From: Akkermansia muciniphila
GTDB lineage: Bacteria; Verrucomicrobiota; Verrucomicrobiia; Verrucomicrobiales; Akkermansiaceae
Length of the DNA: 36,839 bases
Direction of reading: 5' to 3'
Assembly: GCA_945901795.1 (NCBI GenBank)
Contig: CAMDLP010000030.1
Coordinates: forward strand, 1 to 36,839
A program made the translations under genes and the position numbers. The notes under the pieces are model-generated. The model ran no database searches, had not been told where the DNA came from, and worked only from the letters and a program-made list of their open reading frames with translations. Every line of letters starts with the position of its first letter. The stretch's first letter is position 1. Shown piece after piece: positions 16,421-24,434 of the stretch.

Positions 16421-17134
16421 TCAGATCGCCTTTTCGCGCTTTTTCTTGCCGCGTCCACCGAGAACCTGGTCACGGGTGCGGAGTTGGGAGAGCGCCTTGA
16501 GAGTGGCTTTCACCACGTTGGCGTGGTTGGAGGAACCCATCGATTTCGCGAGGATGTCGCGGATGCCGACGGCTTCGCAAACGGCGCGCACACCACCACC
16601 GGCGATGATGCCCGTTCCCGGAGAAGCTGGCTTGAGGAGAACCTTGCCACCACCGAATTCGGCGTAGATTTCGTGAGGGATGGTGCCATCGACAATGCTC
16701 ATGGAGACGAGCACCTTGCGGGCACCTTCACTGGCTTTCTTGATGGCGTCCGCCACTTCGTTGGCCTTGCCGTAGCCGAGTCCGACCTTGCCGACCTTGT
16801 TGCCAGTGACGACGAGAGCGGAGAAGCTGAAACGACGACCGCCTTTGACGACCTTGGCGCATCGGTTGATGAAGACGACCTTTTCGGAAAGCTCGTTGCC
16901 TTCGGCATCGGTCGGAGCGGCGCGCTCTTCACGACGTGGACCGCCGCGACCGCCGCGACCGCCACCTTGGCCACCGCCTTGGTAGCCACCACCGCCGCCG
17001 CCACCACCTTGGTAGCCGCCGCCTTGGCCGCGGTTACCTTGATAGCCGGAGCCGGCGACAGGACCGAGAGGCAATGCTGCTGGTGTTGCTGCTGCCGGAG
17101 TTGCCGGCGTTTCGTTTTCAGGAATTGTTACCAT
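16421..17134 (-). CDS. rpsE: 30S ribosomal protein S5 (uS5) with Gly-rich N-terminal extension
   Basis: The conserved uS5 fold begins near residue 82 ([19 protein letters not shown]) and runs to the end, with [33 protein letters not shown] and [16 protein letters not shown]. Before it are about 80 extra residues: an Ala/Pro/Thr segment (about 1-28), then a tract made of Gly, Gln, Tyr and Arg with three GYQG units and [12 protein letters not shown]. At 237 residues it is about 70 longer than E. coli S5 (167). The start is the ATG at 17134; no later Met or good alternative lies before the core. uS5 sits at the mRNA entry channel with uS3 and uS4, so the extension probably projects to the solvent near incoming mRNA. 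Confidence 0.95.
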   Translation of the reverse strand: MVTIPENETPATPAAATPAALPLGPVAGSGYQGNRGQGGGYQGGGGGGGGYQGGGQGGGRGGRGGPRREERAAPTDAEGNELSEKVVFINRCAKVVKGGRRFSFSALVVTGNKVGKVGLGYGKANEVADAIKKASEGARKVLVSMSIVDGTIPHEIYAEFGGGKVLLKPASPGTGIIAGGGVRAVCEAVGIRDILAKSMGSSNHANVVKATLKALSQLRTRDQVLGGRGKKKREKAI

Positions 17135-17155
17135 GATATGTGTCTGGTCAGGGCG

Positions 17156-17512
17156 TTAGAATTGGAGGCCGGCTTCACGCGCCGCGTCAGCGAGTGCTTT
17201 GACTTTACCGTGGTAGAGGTGACCGCCGCGATCGAAGACGACGGCGCTGATGTTGAGACCCTTGGCACGCTCGGCGAGGAGCTGGCCGACTTTCTGCGAA
17301 CTCTCTACATTCGAGGAAGCGTTTTCGAAAGACTTGTCGAGCGTGGAGGCGGAGACCAAGGTCTTGCCGGCCGCGTCGTCGATGACTTGGGCGTAGATGT
17401 GTTGGTTCGAGTAGTGAACGGCCAGACGTGGACGTTCGGCAGTGCCGGAAACTTTCCGGCGGATGCGGTTGTGGATCTTGCGACGGATCGACTTGCGATT
17501 GATAGTGCTCAT
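17156..17512 (-). CDS. rplR: 50S ribosomal protein L18 (uL18)
   Basis: This 118-residue protein binds 5S rRNA with uL5 in the central protuberance. Landmarks are [23 protein letters not shown] at the start of the conserved domain (only partly quoted as [20 protein letters not shown]), [37 protein letters not shown] and the terminal LQF. Length is normal for the family. It lies 21 bases before rpsE and 41 bases after rplF. Confidence 0.96.
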   Translation of the reverse strand: MSTINRKSIRRKIHNRIRRKVSGTAERPRLAVHYSNQHIYAQVIDDAAGKTLVSASTLDKSFENASSNVESSQKVGQLLAERAKGLNISAVVFDRGGHLYHGKVKALADAAREAGLQF

Positions 17513-17553
17513 GGTGCCGTAATTTATTTGAAGTAGTGGGCGACGGTAATGGA

Positions 17554-18093
17554 TTATTTGCCGACGCTCTTGCCTTCTTTGCGGCGAACTTTCTCACCGA
17601 CGTAGCGAACGCCTTTGCCCTTGTAAGGCTCGGGTGGATAGAAGCCGCGAACTTCGGCAGCGAACTGACCGACGAGCTGCTTGTCGATTCCTTCGACCTT
17701 GATCTTGGTGTTCTCAACGACAGTGACGCTGAGACCGGAAGGAATGGGGTGGAGCAGAGGATGCGAACGACCCAGCGAGAGGTCGAGGTCCGCGCCCTTG
17801 ACTGCGGCGCGGAGACCGACGCCGATGATTTCAAGATCCTTCACGAAGCCTTCCGAAACGCCGACGATCATGTTCTGAACGAGGCTGCGGGCGGTGCCGT
17901 GGAGGGCTTTGTGTTGGCGAAGCTCGGTGGCGCGGGATACGACGACCGTGCCGTCTTCGCTGGTGAGCGTGATGCCTTCGGGAAGCGGGAAGTCGAGTTT
18001 GCCCTTCGGGCCTTCGACGATCACCGTGCGGCCGTCAAGTTTGACGGCGACCTTCGCGGGGACAGAGATTGGTTTGAGTCCGACTCGTGACAT
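17554..18093 (-). CDS. rplF: 50S ribosomal protein L6 (uL6)
   Basis: This 179-residue large-subunit protein has the two repeated uL6 domains. [15 protein letters not shown] opens the first, and [23 protein letters not shown] links to the second. The second carries [16 protein letters not shown] and ends with the rRNA-contact segment [25 protein letters not shown], positions about 152-176. An AAGGA sequence sits about 10 bases before the ATG, one of the better ribosome binding sites in the operon. Confidence 0.96.
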   Translation of the reverse strand: MSRVGLKPISVPAKVAVKLDGRTVIVEGPKGKLDFPLPEGITLTSEDGTVVVSRATELRQHKALHGTARSLVQNMIVGVSEGFVKDLEIIGVGLRAAVKGADLDLSLGRSHPLLHPIPSGLSVTVVENTKIKVEGIDKQLVGQFAAEVRGFYPPEPYKGKGVRYVGEKVRRKEGKSVGK

Positions 18094-18121
18094 GGTGTTA
18101 GTTTCCTTTACGAGTTAGGGT

Positions 18122-18517
18122 TTACCAGACGTTGGCGAGAAGTTCGCCGCCGAGGTTTTGCTTCTTGGCGGAACCGCCGGACATGACGCCTTTCGAAGTG
18201 GAAAGGATCGAGATGCCGAGGCCGGACATGACGCGTGGCACTTCACCCGCGCCGATGTAGTGGCGGCGACCGGGAGTGGAGACGCGCTTGAGGTCGGTCA
18301 AGATGGAACGGCCGTCGATGAATTTCGGCTTGGCCTTGATGGTCGTGCGGTCGCCAGTGACGACTTCATACTTCCAGAGGTAGCCTTCTTCCTGAAGAAT
18401 GCGGGCGATGTCCGCCTTGATCTTGGAGTAAGGAGCGGAGAATTCCTCATTGCCAGCGCGGGCGGCGTTTTTGAAACGCGTGAGGAAGTCGGAGATTGGA
18501 TCGGTGAGAACTGCCAT
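18122..18517 (-). CDS. rpsH: 30S ribosomal protein S8 (uS8)
   Basis: This 131-residue small-subunit protein binds the central domain of 16S rRNA and, in E. coli, represses its own operon. MAVLTDPISDFLTRFKNA is the standard N-terminus and the C-terminus carries SGLGISILSTSKGVMSG, the rRNA-binding STxxG motif. Upstream is AAGGAATCC, a fair ribosome binding site. The gene follows rplE directly with 33 bases between; rpsN, normally there, is missing. Confidence 0.96.
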   Translation of the reverse strand: MAVLTDPISDFLTRFKNAARAGNEEFSAPYSKIKADIARILQEEGYLWKYEVVTGDRTTIKAKPKFIDGRSILTDLKRVSTPGRRHYIGAGEVPRVMSGLGISILSTSKGVMSGGSAKKQNLGGELLANVW

Positions 18518-18550
18518 AATAGGATTCCTTTTTTGAGTGTGTCCGGTGTT

Positions 18551-19135
18551 TTAGTTGGCAGCGACGGCCTCGAGTTCGTTGGCCTTTTTCATATCGCGGA
18601 AAGGCATGCCCAGCTCCATCAGGAGCGCGCGGCCTTCGGCGTCGGTCGGTGCGGAGGTGACAAAGATCAGGTCGAAGCCGATAGTGCGCTTGATCTGGTC
18701 GATTTCGATTTCCGGGAAGATGGATTGGTCACTGATGCCGCAGGCGTAGTTGCCGCGACCGTCGAACGACTTCGAGGAGATCCCGCGGAAGTCGCGGATG
18801 TTAGGAGCGGTGACGTTGATGAATCGATGAAGGAATTCCCACATGCGCGGGCCACGTAGGGTGACGCGGGCGCCGAGGGCTTCACCTTCGCGAAGCTTGA
18901 AGTTAGCGACAGCCTTCTTGGAGAAGGTGATCGACGGGCGTTGACCCGTGATCTTTTGGATCTCGTTGACCGCGTCATCGACGGCGACCTTGCGGTCCGG
19001 TGCCTTGCCCATGCAAGAAGTGACCACGATCTTTTCAAGACGTGGAACCTGATGGAGGTTGGTGTATCCCAGGCTCTTCTTGAGAGCGGGGACGACCTTG
19101 TCCTTGTAGTGTTGTTGTAGTGCTGGAGTGCTCAT
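18551..19135 (-). CDS. rplE: 50S ribosomal protein L5 (uL5)
   Basis: This 194-residue protein binds 5S rRNA and contacts the P-site tRNA. Landmarks are LQQHYKDKVVPALKKSLGY, KIVVTSCMGKAPDRK, ITGQRPSITFSKKAVANFKL, GARVTLRGPRMWEFLHR and GRGNYACGISDQSIFPEI. The length is slightly above the usual 178-180, owing to a short C-terminal tail (MKKANELEAVAAN). It is preceded by a 79-base gap with two small hairpins after rplX. Confidence 0.96.
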   Translation of the reverse strand: MSTPALQQHYKDKVVPALKKSLGYTNLHQVPRLEKIVVTSCMGKAPDRKVAVDDAVNEIQKITGQRPSITFSKKAVANFKLREGEALGARVTLRGPRMWEFLHRFINVTAPNIRDFRGISSKSFDGRGNYACGISDQSIFPEIEIDQIKRTIGFDLIFVTSAPTDAEGRALLMELGMPFRDMKKANELEAVAAN

Positions 19136-19164
19136 TTTTTTGCGGGTCAGCGCCGATTTCTCGG

Positions 19165-19208
19165 GCGCTTAAGCGCGGGCGGAGGTGCGATCGCTTCTTT
19201 CGAAGCGA
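19165..19208 (-). promoter_or_regulatory. Two small hairpins in the rplX-rplE gap
   Basis: GCGCTTAAGCGC (19165-19176) is a 12-base perfect palindrome. TCGCTTC (19191-19197) and GAAGCGA (19202-19208) form a 7-bp stem with a four-base loop. Both lie in the 79-base gap between rplX and rplE. This is longer than most gaps in the operon, so they may affect mRNA processing or be decayed repeats. Confidence 0.35.
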
Positions 19209-19214
19209 GATGCC

Positions 19215-19448
19215 TCAGCCCACTTTTTTGACGTTGGAGATATGGATGGGGCCGTCGATGGTCTTGAGACCGCCGTTCGGCTCGGCTTCGGTTGGCTTGG
19301 TCGCCTTGATGATCGGGCGGCCACCTTCGACGGTGACTTTACCCTTGGTGGCGTTCACCAGCAGCACGATGCCGCGCTTGCCTTTGTGATTGCCTGCGAT
19401 GATTTCGACTTGATCGCCCTTTTTGACGTGGGTCTTGATGCGGCTCAT
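19215..19448 (-). CDS. rplX: 50S ribosomal protein L24 (uL24), short form
   Basis: This 77-residue protein carries the KOW motif of uL24 ([20 protein letters not shown]), which starts large-subunit assembly by binding 23S r[13 protein letters not shown] at the end matches the IHVSNV strand of the family. It stops about 25 residues earlier than E. coli L24 (104), omitting the C-terminal extension that in some species carries extra Lys or Cys pairs. The stop is followed by normal intergenic DNA, so it is a short form rather than a truncation. Confidence 0.95.
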   Translation of the reverse strand: MSRIKTHVKKGDQVEIIAGNHKGKRGIVLLVNATKGKVTVEGGRPIIKATKPTEAEPNGGLKTIDGPIHISNVKKVG

Positions 19449-19475
19449 GGGAATGAAATGGTGGATGTTAGTTCT

Positions 19476-19841
19476 TCAGAGAACTTCGGGTGCGAGGGAA
19501 ACGATTTTCATGAACGAACGCTCACGAAGTTCACGGGCGACGGGGCCGAAGATCCGGGTGCCGCGAGGATTGTTATCCTTGTCGATGATGACGACCGCGT
19601 TGGAGTCAAAGCGGAGGATCGAACCGTCGGCGCGGCGGATCGGATAGGCGGTGCGGACGACCACGGCCTTCACGACGCTGCCCTTCTTGACAGCGGCGGT
19701 AGGGATAGAGTCGCGGACGTGGCAGGTGATCACGTCACCAATGGACGCGGTGCGACTGCGCTTGCCGAGCACGCCGATCATTTTTGCGCTGCGCGCGCCG
19801 GTGTTATCGGCGACGACAAGCATGGTTTCCATCTGGATCAT
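19476..19841 (-). CDS. rplN: 50S ribosomal protein L14 (uL14)
   Basis: This 121-residue protein lies at the subunit interface, where it also binds the RsfS silencing factor. [19 protein letters not shown] is the classic N-terminus, and [37 protein letters not shown] and [20 protein letters not shown] cover the rest. The length equals the usual 120-123. A 105-base repeat-rich gap separates it from rpsQ upstream. Confidence 0.97.
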   Translation of the reverse strand: MIQMETMLVVADNTGARSAKMIGVLGKRSRTASIGDVITCHVRDSIPTAAVKKGSVVKAVVVRTAYPIRRADGSILRFDSNAVVIIDKDNNPRGTRIFGPVARELRERSFMKIVSLAPEVL

Positions 19842-19848
19842 AGTGAGT

Positions 19849-19937
19849 AAAAGCTGAGATTTTGAAAAGCTGAGATTCTGAAATGAAGAGGAAGTGAGTG
19901 AAGCTCTTTCAGCTTTTCAGATTCTCAGCATTTCAGC
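19849..19937. repeat. Tandem and inverted GCTGAGATTCTGAAAA repeats in the rpsQ-rplN gap
   Basis: Two 16-base units, AAAAGCTGAGATTTTG (19849-19864) and AAAAGCTGAGATTCTG (19865-19880), stand in tandem with one difference. An inverted copy at 19907-19929 pairs with 19853-19875 over 20 of 23 positions, giving a long imperfect hairpin with a loop of about 30 bases. The element fills the gap between two ribosomal protein genes of one operon. It looks like a dispersed intergenic repeat, not an ordinary spacer. Confidence 0.75.
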
Positions 19938-19946
19938 GTTTATTTT

Positions 19947-20216
19947 TTAGTGCGAAATGACCTCGGCGAGCGTCCAGCACTTCAGTTTCGAAAGCGGACG
20001 GGTCTCGACGATGCGGACACGGTCGCCGATCTGGCCTTGGTTGCTCTCGTCATGCACGTAGTATTTCTTGGAGCGCTTGACGATCTTGTTGAATTTCGGG
20101 TGGGGAACACGGGCGACGTGTTCGACGACGAGGGTCTTGTCCATTTTGTTGGAAATGACCACGCCAACGCGGGTTTTACGGAGGTGGACTTGAGTGTCCG
20201 AAGGAGTCTCGCTCAT
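19947..20216 (-). CDS. rpsQ: 30S ribosomal protein S17 (uS17)
   Basis: This 89-residue small-subunit primary-binding protein has the OB-fold landmarks [36 protein letters not shown] and [20 protein letters not shown]. The length is normal. It follows rpmC by 24 bases and is separated from rplN by the repeat-rich gap. Confidence 0.96.
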   Translation of the reverse strand: MSETPSDTQVHLRKTRVGVVISNKMDKTLVVEHVARVPHPKFNKIVKRSKKYYVHDESNQGQIGDRVRIVETRPLSKLKCWTLAEVISH

Positions 20217-20240
20217 GGTACGGATAGGTAGGATCTTGGA

Positions 20241-20435
20241 TTAGGCAAGCGACTTGGCGGTGACCGCCGTGAGCACTTGCGCGGTTTCGCGACGCACCTG
20301 GCGGATGCGGGCAGGATTTTCCAATGTGCCGGTAGCGCGTTGGAGACGAAGGTTGAGAGCTTCCTGTTTGAGTTCCCGAAGACGGACTTCGAGCTCGGCG
20401 GAGGAAAGTTCGCTGGTAGTTTTGGCTTTGGCCAT
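20241..20435 (-). CDS. rpmC: 50S ribosomal protein L29 (uL29)
   Basis: This 64-residue helical hairpin protein sits near the nascent-chain exit tunnel, where uL23 and SRP also bind. LSSAELEVRLRELKQEALNL and LRLQRATGTLENPARIRQV are the family's two helices, and the RxxxARxxT region appears as RIRQVRRETAQVLT. The gene lies 36 bases after rplP. Confidence 0.95.
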   Translation of the reverse strand: MAKAKTTSELSSAELEVRLRELKQEALNLRLQRATGTLENPARIRQVRRETAQVLTAVTAKSLA

Positions 20436-20471
20436 GGTTCAGACGGTATTAGATTGAATTGATCTAGCGGA

Positions 20472-20882
20472 TCAAGCGTGCGGATTGCGGGCGACGAGGC
20501 GGGTGCGGATACCGAGCTTGTAGGAAGCGAGACGCATGGCCTCCTTCGCAGCAGACTCAGGAACACCGCCGATTTCGAAAAGCATGTTGCCCGGACGGAT
20601 GACTGCCACCCAACCTTCGACAGCGCCTTTACCCTTACCCATCCGGGTTTCCGGAGGACGCGAGGTGATGGATTTGTGTGGGAAAATCCGGATCCAGACT
20701 TTTCCCTTCCGTTTGAGCGAGCGGTTGATCGCGATCCGGCAAGCTTCGATCTGGCGGTTGGTCATCCATCCGCGGTCGAGGGTTTGCAGGCCGAAGTCAC
20801 CGAAGGCGACGGTGGTTCCGCGCTGGGCATTACCAGCTCGGCTTCCGCGGTGGCTTTTGCGGAACTTGGTTCGTTTGGGCAT
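20472..20882 (-). CDS. rplP: 50S ribosomal protein L16 (uL16)
   Basis: This 136-residue protein helps form the A-site tRNA-binding region. I place the start at the ATG at 20882 ([13 protein letters not shown]), the normal family N-terminus; an ATG at 20891 adds three residues. Landmarks are [57 protein letters not shown] and a C-terminal [11 protein letters not shown]. The RMGKGKG loop contains the Arg that is hydroxylated in E. coli L16 by RoxA. Confidence 0.96.
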   Translation of the reverse strand: MPKRTKFRKSHRGSRAGNAQRGTTVAFGDFGLQTLDRGWMTNRQIEACRIAINRSLKRKGKVWIRIFPHKSITSRPPETRMGKGKGAVEGWVAVIRPGNMLFEIGGVPESAAKEAMRLASYKLGIRTRLVARNPHA

Positions 20883-20942
20883 CAAAGGCATAACTCGGTC
20901 CTTCTATGAAAATGGTTATTTGGGAATTGGGAGATTGAAATA

Positions 20943-21704
20943 TCAGTTGCGTGGATTCGGACGACGATCGCCTCCGCGATCACCGCCGCCGCCGCCACCG
21001 CCGCCGCCACGGCGATCACCGCCACGGTCACCACGATCGTTGCGTTCGCCGCGACCTTGGGGTTGCTTGCCGGTGCCGTCGTCTTCCTTCTTGTTGACCC
21101 AGCACTTGATGCCGATGATGCCATACAAGGTGCGGGCTTCGGCAAAGCCGTAGTCGAGAGGGACGCGGAGAGTTTGGAGAGGCACTTTGCCTTCGCGGTA
21201 GCCTTCAGCACGGGCGATGTCTGCACCACCGAGGCGGCCGGCGCAACGGAGACGAATGCCTTCGGCACCGAATTCCATGGCGGTTTGAAGCGCGCGCTTC
21301 ATGGCGCGGCGGAAGGAAATCCGGCGCTCGAGTTGCACGGCGATTTGCTCGGCGACAAGTTGGGCATCGAGCTCGGGCTTGCGGATTTCGATGATGTCGA
21401 TCTTGACCTGGGCACCTTTACAGATGTCGCCGATCTCCTTGGTCATCACTTCGATTTCCTTGCCTTGGCGACCGATGATCAGACCAGGGCGGGAAGTGTG
21501 AAGTGTGACGCGGACACTGTTCCAAGCGCGCTCGATGACCACGCGGGCCAGTCCGGCATTGATCAGCTTGTTCTTCAGGTAACCACGGATTGCGAGATCT
21601 TCGTGGAGCTTGTCGGTATAATCTTTGCCTTTGGCATACCACTTGGAGCGCCAGTCTTTATTGACGGCAAGGCGGAATGCGATCGGATTTACTTTTTGGC
21701 CCAT
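20943..21704 (-). CDS. rpsC: 30S ribosomal protein S3 (uS3) with Gly/Arg/Asp-rich C-terminal tail
   Basis: The N-terminal KH domain (about residues 20-110) includes SRPGLIIGRQGKEIEVMTKEI, here with GLIIGRQGKEIE as the GxxG motif, and the C-terminal uS3 domain runs to about 205 (YGIIGIKCWVNK). The last 45 residues are low complexity: RGERNDRGDRGGDRR, nine consecutive Gly, then DRGGDRRPNPRN. Bacterial S3 tails vary, but this one is built from RGD/RGG units and closely resembles the extension on uS5. At 253 residues it is about 20 longer than E. coli S3 (233), but the composition is the striking part. uS3 binds mRNA at the entry channel and contributes to the ribosome's helicase activity. Confidence 0.96.
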   Translation of the reverse strand: MGQKVNPIAFRLAVNKDWRSKWYAKGKDYTDKLHEDLAIRGYLKNKLINAGLARVVIERAWNSVRVTLHTSRPGLIIGRQGKEIEVMTKEIGDICKGAQVKIDIIEIRKPELDAQLVAEQIAVQLERRISFRRAMKRALQTAMEFGAEGIRLRCAGRLGGADIARAEGYREGKVPLQTLRVPLDYGFAEARTLYGIIGIKCWVNKKEDDGTGKQPQGRGERNDRGDRGGDRRGGGGGGGGGDRGGDRRPNPRN

Positions 21705-21734
21705 ATTCTGTGAGGGATGAAATTAAGAGGTGTA

Positions 21735-22160
21735 TCAGGCTTGTTCTTCAACCGCTGCGGCAGCGGCTGGAGCTTCTTCGGTTTTTTTGGCAGCGGCCTT
21801 GCGGGCGACCTTCCTTTTCTTCTCGGGGGCTGAGCCGACGAGAGTGATCGAGATATGGCTGGTGCGCTTGAGGATCGGGCCGGCAGAGCCTTTGGCACGT
21901 GGCTTGAAGCGGCGAAGCGTCGGACCGGCGCCGATGACAGCTTCCTTGATCACGAGCGTGCCTGCATCGAGCGAGAAATTGTTTTCCGCATCCGCGATGG
22001 CGGTCTTGAGCGTCTTACCAATCAGCTGTGCAGCTTTCTTGGGAGTGAAGGTCAAAATATCAAGGGCGCTCGACACTGCGAGGCCTTGAATTTCGCGGGC
22101 GACGTCACGCGCCTTTTTAGGCGAGAGGCGAACGAATTTTGTGGTGCTTTTGACTTCCAT
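21735..22160 (-). CDS. rplV: 50S ribosomal protein L22 (uL22)
   Basis: This protein lines the nascent-chain exit tunnel. Family landmarks are VRLSPKKARDVAREIQGL, NNFSLDAGTLVIKEAVIGAG and RFKPRAKGSAGPILKRTSHISI, which spans the tunnel-loop hairpin. At 141 residues it exceeds the usual 110; the excess is a C-terminal tail rich in Lys, Ala and Glu (about 112-141). Upstream, only 20 bases away, is the stop of the exported coiled-coil protein instead of rpsS. Confidence 0.95.
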   Translation of the reverse strand: MEVKSTTKFVRLSPKKARDVAREIQGLAVSSALDILTFTPKKAAQLIGKTLKTAIADAENNFSLDAGTLVIKEAVIGAGPTLRRFKPRAKGSAGPILKRTSHISITLVGSAPEKKRKVARKAAAKKTEEAPAAAAAVEEQA

Positions 22161-22180
22161 GGAACGTCGGACGTGAGTGG

Positions 22181-22906
22181 TTACTGAGCGGATGCTTGTG
22201 TTTCGAGAACGGCGAGATCGCCGGGGCGTGGGGATTCGGCGACGTTGTCGAGTTTTTCGACAAAGGCACCACTGACGCCCTTGCGGACGTCAGCGAGAAT
22301 GGCTTTACCGTAGGGCTGTTGCCCGCGGGTGAGACGAAAGGTCATGCCGATTTTAGCGCCTTGGCTTTCGCCAAGATTCAAAACCATCATGCCACTTTCT
22401 TGATCGAGACTGACAATCCGGGCCTGCTGCAATGAGCCGGTCCGAATATCGGGGCGGGGCTTCTGGCGCAGTCCGAGGACAGCGTCAAGCTCTCTTAGTG
22501 AAGTTTCTACACGAAGTCTTGCATCCGGGTCGGATACCACCGCCAAGCGGAGGTAATCGGTGACCGCGGCGGAAAGGCGCGTGACGGAATTTTCAAGGTT
22601 GGTGGTGCGTTCGCTTGCGAGTTGCAAGTCCGCAGCGGCCTGGATGAGACGGTCGTCTCCCCCGTCGAGCAGGTTCTTGCCGAGTGCTTCGAGACGCTCG
22701 CGGACCTGAGCCAATTGCTCGGATGCTTGCTTCTCGCCGCGGTTAGCCTCGGCGAGGCTGCGCTGGAGGGTCCGATTCTGCTCTTGGAGATCGACGATGA
22801 TTTCCTGAAGTTCCCCGGCGTTTGGCGCTTGGCCCGCACACATCCCCGCAAACGCCAGCGACCCGAGGGCGGCGGCAAGTGCTTGAAGATGGAATGTGGA
22901 ACGCAT
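22181..22906 (-). CDS. Exported coiled-coil protein of unknown function inserted in the S10 operon
   Basis: This 241-residue protein has a signal peptide (about 1-25, with LAAALGSLAFAGMCAG as the hydrophobic core and a signal peptidase I site near residue 25). A long coiled coil follows (about 33-80 and again 85-115; LQEIIVDLQEQNRTLQRSL, ASEQLAQVRERLEALGK). The C-terminal domain (about 150-235) is beta-rich and contains ARIVSLDQESGMMVLNLGES, AKIGMTFRLTRGQQPYGKA and SPRPGDLAVLE. It resembles short periplasmic beta-barrel modules found after coiled coils in envelope proteins of the MreC type, but I would not assign it there. It lies between rpsS (25-base gap) and rplV (20-base gap) on the same strand, so it must be in the ribosomal transcript. 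Base and codon use look like its neighbours. Confidence 0.88.
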   Translation of the reverse strand: MRSTFHLQALAAALGSLAFAGMCAGQAPNAGELQEIIVDLQEQNRTLQRSLAEANRGEKQASEQLAQVRERLEALGKNLLDGGDDRLIQAAADLQLASERTTNLENSVTRLSAAVTDYLRLAVVSDPDARLRVETSLRELDAVLGLRQKPRPDIRTGSLQQARIVSLDQESGMMVLNLGESQGAKIGMTFRLTRGQQPYGKAILADVRKGVSGAFVEKLDNVAESPRPGDLAVLETQASAQ

Positions 22907-22931
22907 GGACGTGGGGAATGATCAGGATAAA

Positions 22932-23204
22932 TTACTTCTTGCCGATACCGCCGTGAGTCTTGAACAGACGGGTCGGTGAGAATTCGCCGAGTTTGTGGCC
23001 AACCATGTTTTCGGTCACGTAAACGGGAACGAAGGTCTTGCCGTTGTGGACGGCGAAGTTATGGCTGACGAAATCCGGAGTGATCATCGACTTGCGGCTC
23101 CATGTTTTGATGGGCTTGCGGTCAGATCCGGCTTCGGCGACGGCGTCGATCTTCGCAAGAAGCTTTTGATCGACGTATGGGCCTTTTTTAAGTGAGCGTG
23201 GCAT
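22932..23204 (-). CDS. rpsS: 30S ribosomal protein S19 (uS19)
   Basis: This 90-residue small-subunit head protein opens with [19 protein letters not shown] and carries [27 protein letters not shown], positions about 37-63, and [17 protein letters not shown], all characteristic. Length is normal. rplB lies 29 bases upstream. In the usual order rplV would follow directly; here the exported coiled-coil gene intervenes. Confidence 0.97.
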   Translation of the reverse strand: MPRSLKKGPYVDQKLLAKIDAVAEAGSDRKPIKTWSRKSMITPDFVSHNFAVHNGKTFVPVYVTENMVGHKLGEFSPTRLFKTHGGIGKK

Positions 23205-23233
23205 GAGAGGAGTGAGGTAAAGATTACGTTAGA

Positions 23234-24079
23234 TTACTTCTTCTTCGCTTTGTGGCGGGACTCAACAATGAAGACACTGGTGGTCTTGCGCTTGTTGCGG
23301 GTCTTCTGGCCCTTCGCGTGGCCCCAAGGGCTGGTGAGGTGCTGGCGACCACCACCGGACTTCGACTTGCCTTCGCCACCACCGTTCGGGTGGTCAACGG
23401 GGTTCATCGTCATACCGCGGACGGTCGGGCGAACGCCCTGCCAGCGGGTGCGGCCGGCTTTGCCAGAGGTTTCATTCATGTGATCGCGATTTCCGACTTG
23501 GCCGATCGTGCAGAAGCAGCGGTCGTTGAAGCGGCGGATTTCACCGGAAGGCATTTTCACAAGCGCCCAGCCGCCATCGCGGTTAGATAGGACGGCGAGT
23601 TGGCCGGCGGCGCGGGCGACTTTGCCACCGTTGCCTGGGATGAGCTCGATGTTGTGGATCGAGGTGCCGAGCGGCACAGCGCTGAGCGGCATGGCGTTGC
23701 CCGTCTTAGGAGCGACGTTGGCCCCGGCGACGATGGTGGTTCCGACTTCCAGGCCGAGTGGTGCGAGGATGTAGGACTTCTGTCCGTCTTCATACTGGAT
23801 GAGGGCGATGCGGCAAGTGCGGTTCGGATCGTATTCGATACCGACGACGGTTGCTGGTGCATCGTGCTTGCCGCGTTTGAAGTCGATCAGACGATAGTGG
23901 CGCTTGTGGCCACCACCGATGTGACGGGTGGTGATGCGACCGGTGTTATTACGGCCACCGCTGCGCTTGAGGGGTGTGAGAAGACTCTTCTCAGGCTTGC
24001 TCTTGGTAATCTCGTCGAAGGACGGTAGATTCTTATAGCGAGCGGAAGGTGTGATTGGCTTGAAAGTTTTCAGGGGCAT
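23234..24079 (-). CDS. rplB: 50S ribosomal protein L2 (uL2)
   Basis: This 281-residue protein supports the peptidyl transferase centre. [39 protein letters not shown] (about residues 43-63) and [22 protein letters not shown] mark the N-terminal OB domain. The C-terminal SH3-like domain includes [22 protein letters not shown], with the His required for full activity in the NPVDHP motif, and [13 protein letters not shown]. Length is normal. Confidence 0.97.
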   Translation of the reverse strand: MPLKTFKPITPSARYKNLPSFDEITKSKPEKSLLTPLKRSGGRNNTGRITTRHIGGGHKRHYRLIDFKRGKHDAPATVVGIEYDPNRTCRIALIQYEDGQKSYILAPLGLEVGTTIVAGANVAPKTGNAMPLSAVPLGTSIHNIELIPGNGGKVARAAGQLAVLSNRDGGWALVKMPSGEIRRFNDRCFCTIGQVGNRDHMNETSGKAGRTRWQGVRPTVRGMTMNPVDHPNGGGEGKSKSGGGRQHLTSPWGHAKGQKTRNKRKTTSVFIVESRHKAKKK

Positions 24080-24126
24080 GACAATCGGAACGTTAGAGTG
24101 TTACGTTTGGGGCTGCGGTATATCGA

Positions 24127-24411
24127 TTAGACGAGATCAAGCGATTCGCCTTCCTTGAGGCGTACGATGGCTTTTTTCCAATGGTTAGTGCGACCGGCGT
24201 CGGCACGACGCTGGCGCTTGAGTTTGCCGTCGTAGTTGGCAGTGCGGACTGCCAGGACGGTTTTTCCGAAGAGTTGTTCCACGGCCTGCTTGATTTCAAG
24301 CTTGTTGGCCTTGCGGTCCACTTCGAGGGTGACCTCGTTGTTGTTCTCCTGAAGCATGGTGGCTTTCTCGGAGAGGCGGACGTTTTTAATGACCTGGTAA
24401 ATGTCTTTCAT
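24127..24411 (-). CDS. rplW: 50S ribosomal protein L23 (uL23)
   Basis: This 94-residue protein lies at the exit tunnel mouth, where trigger factor and SRP dock. Landmarks are IKNVRLSEKATMLQENN, VTLEVDRKANKLEIKQAVEQLFG, VLAVRTANYDGKLKRQRR and the KKAIVRLKEG C-terminus. The size is normal. It starts 23 bases after the rplD stop. Confidence 0.95.
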   Translation of the reverse strand: MKDIYQVIKNVRLSEKATMLQENNNEVTLEVDRKANKLEIKQAVEQLFGKTVLAVRTANYDGKLKRQRRADAGRTNHWKKAIVRLKEGESLDLV

Positions 24412-24434
24412 GATCTCGGTGTGTGGTCCGGGGT

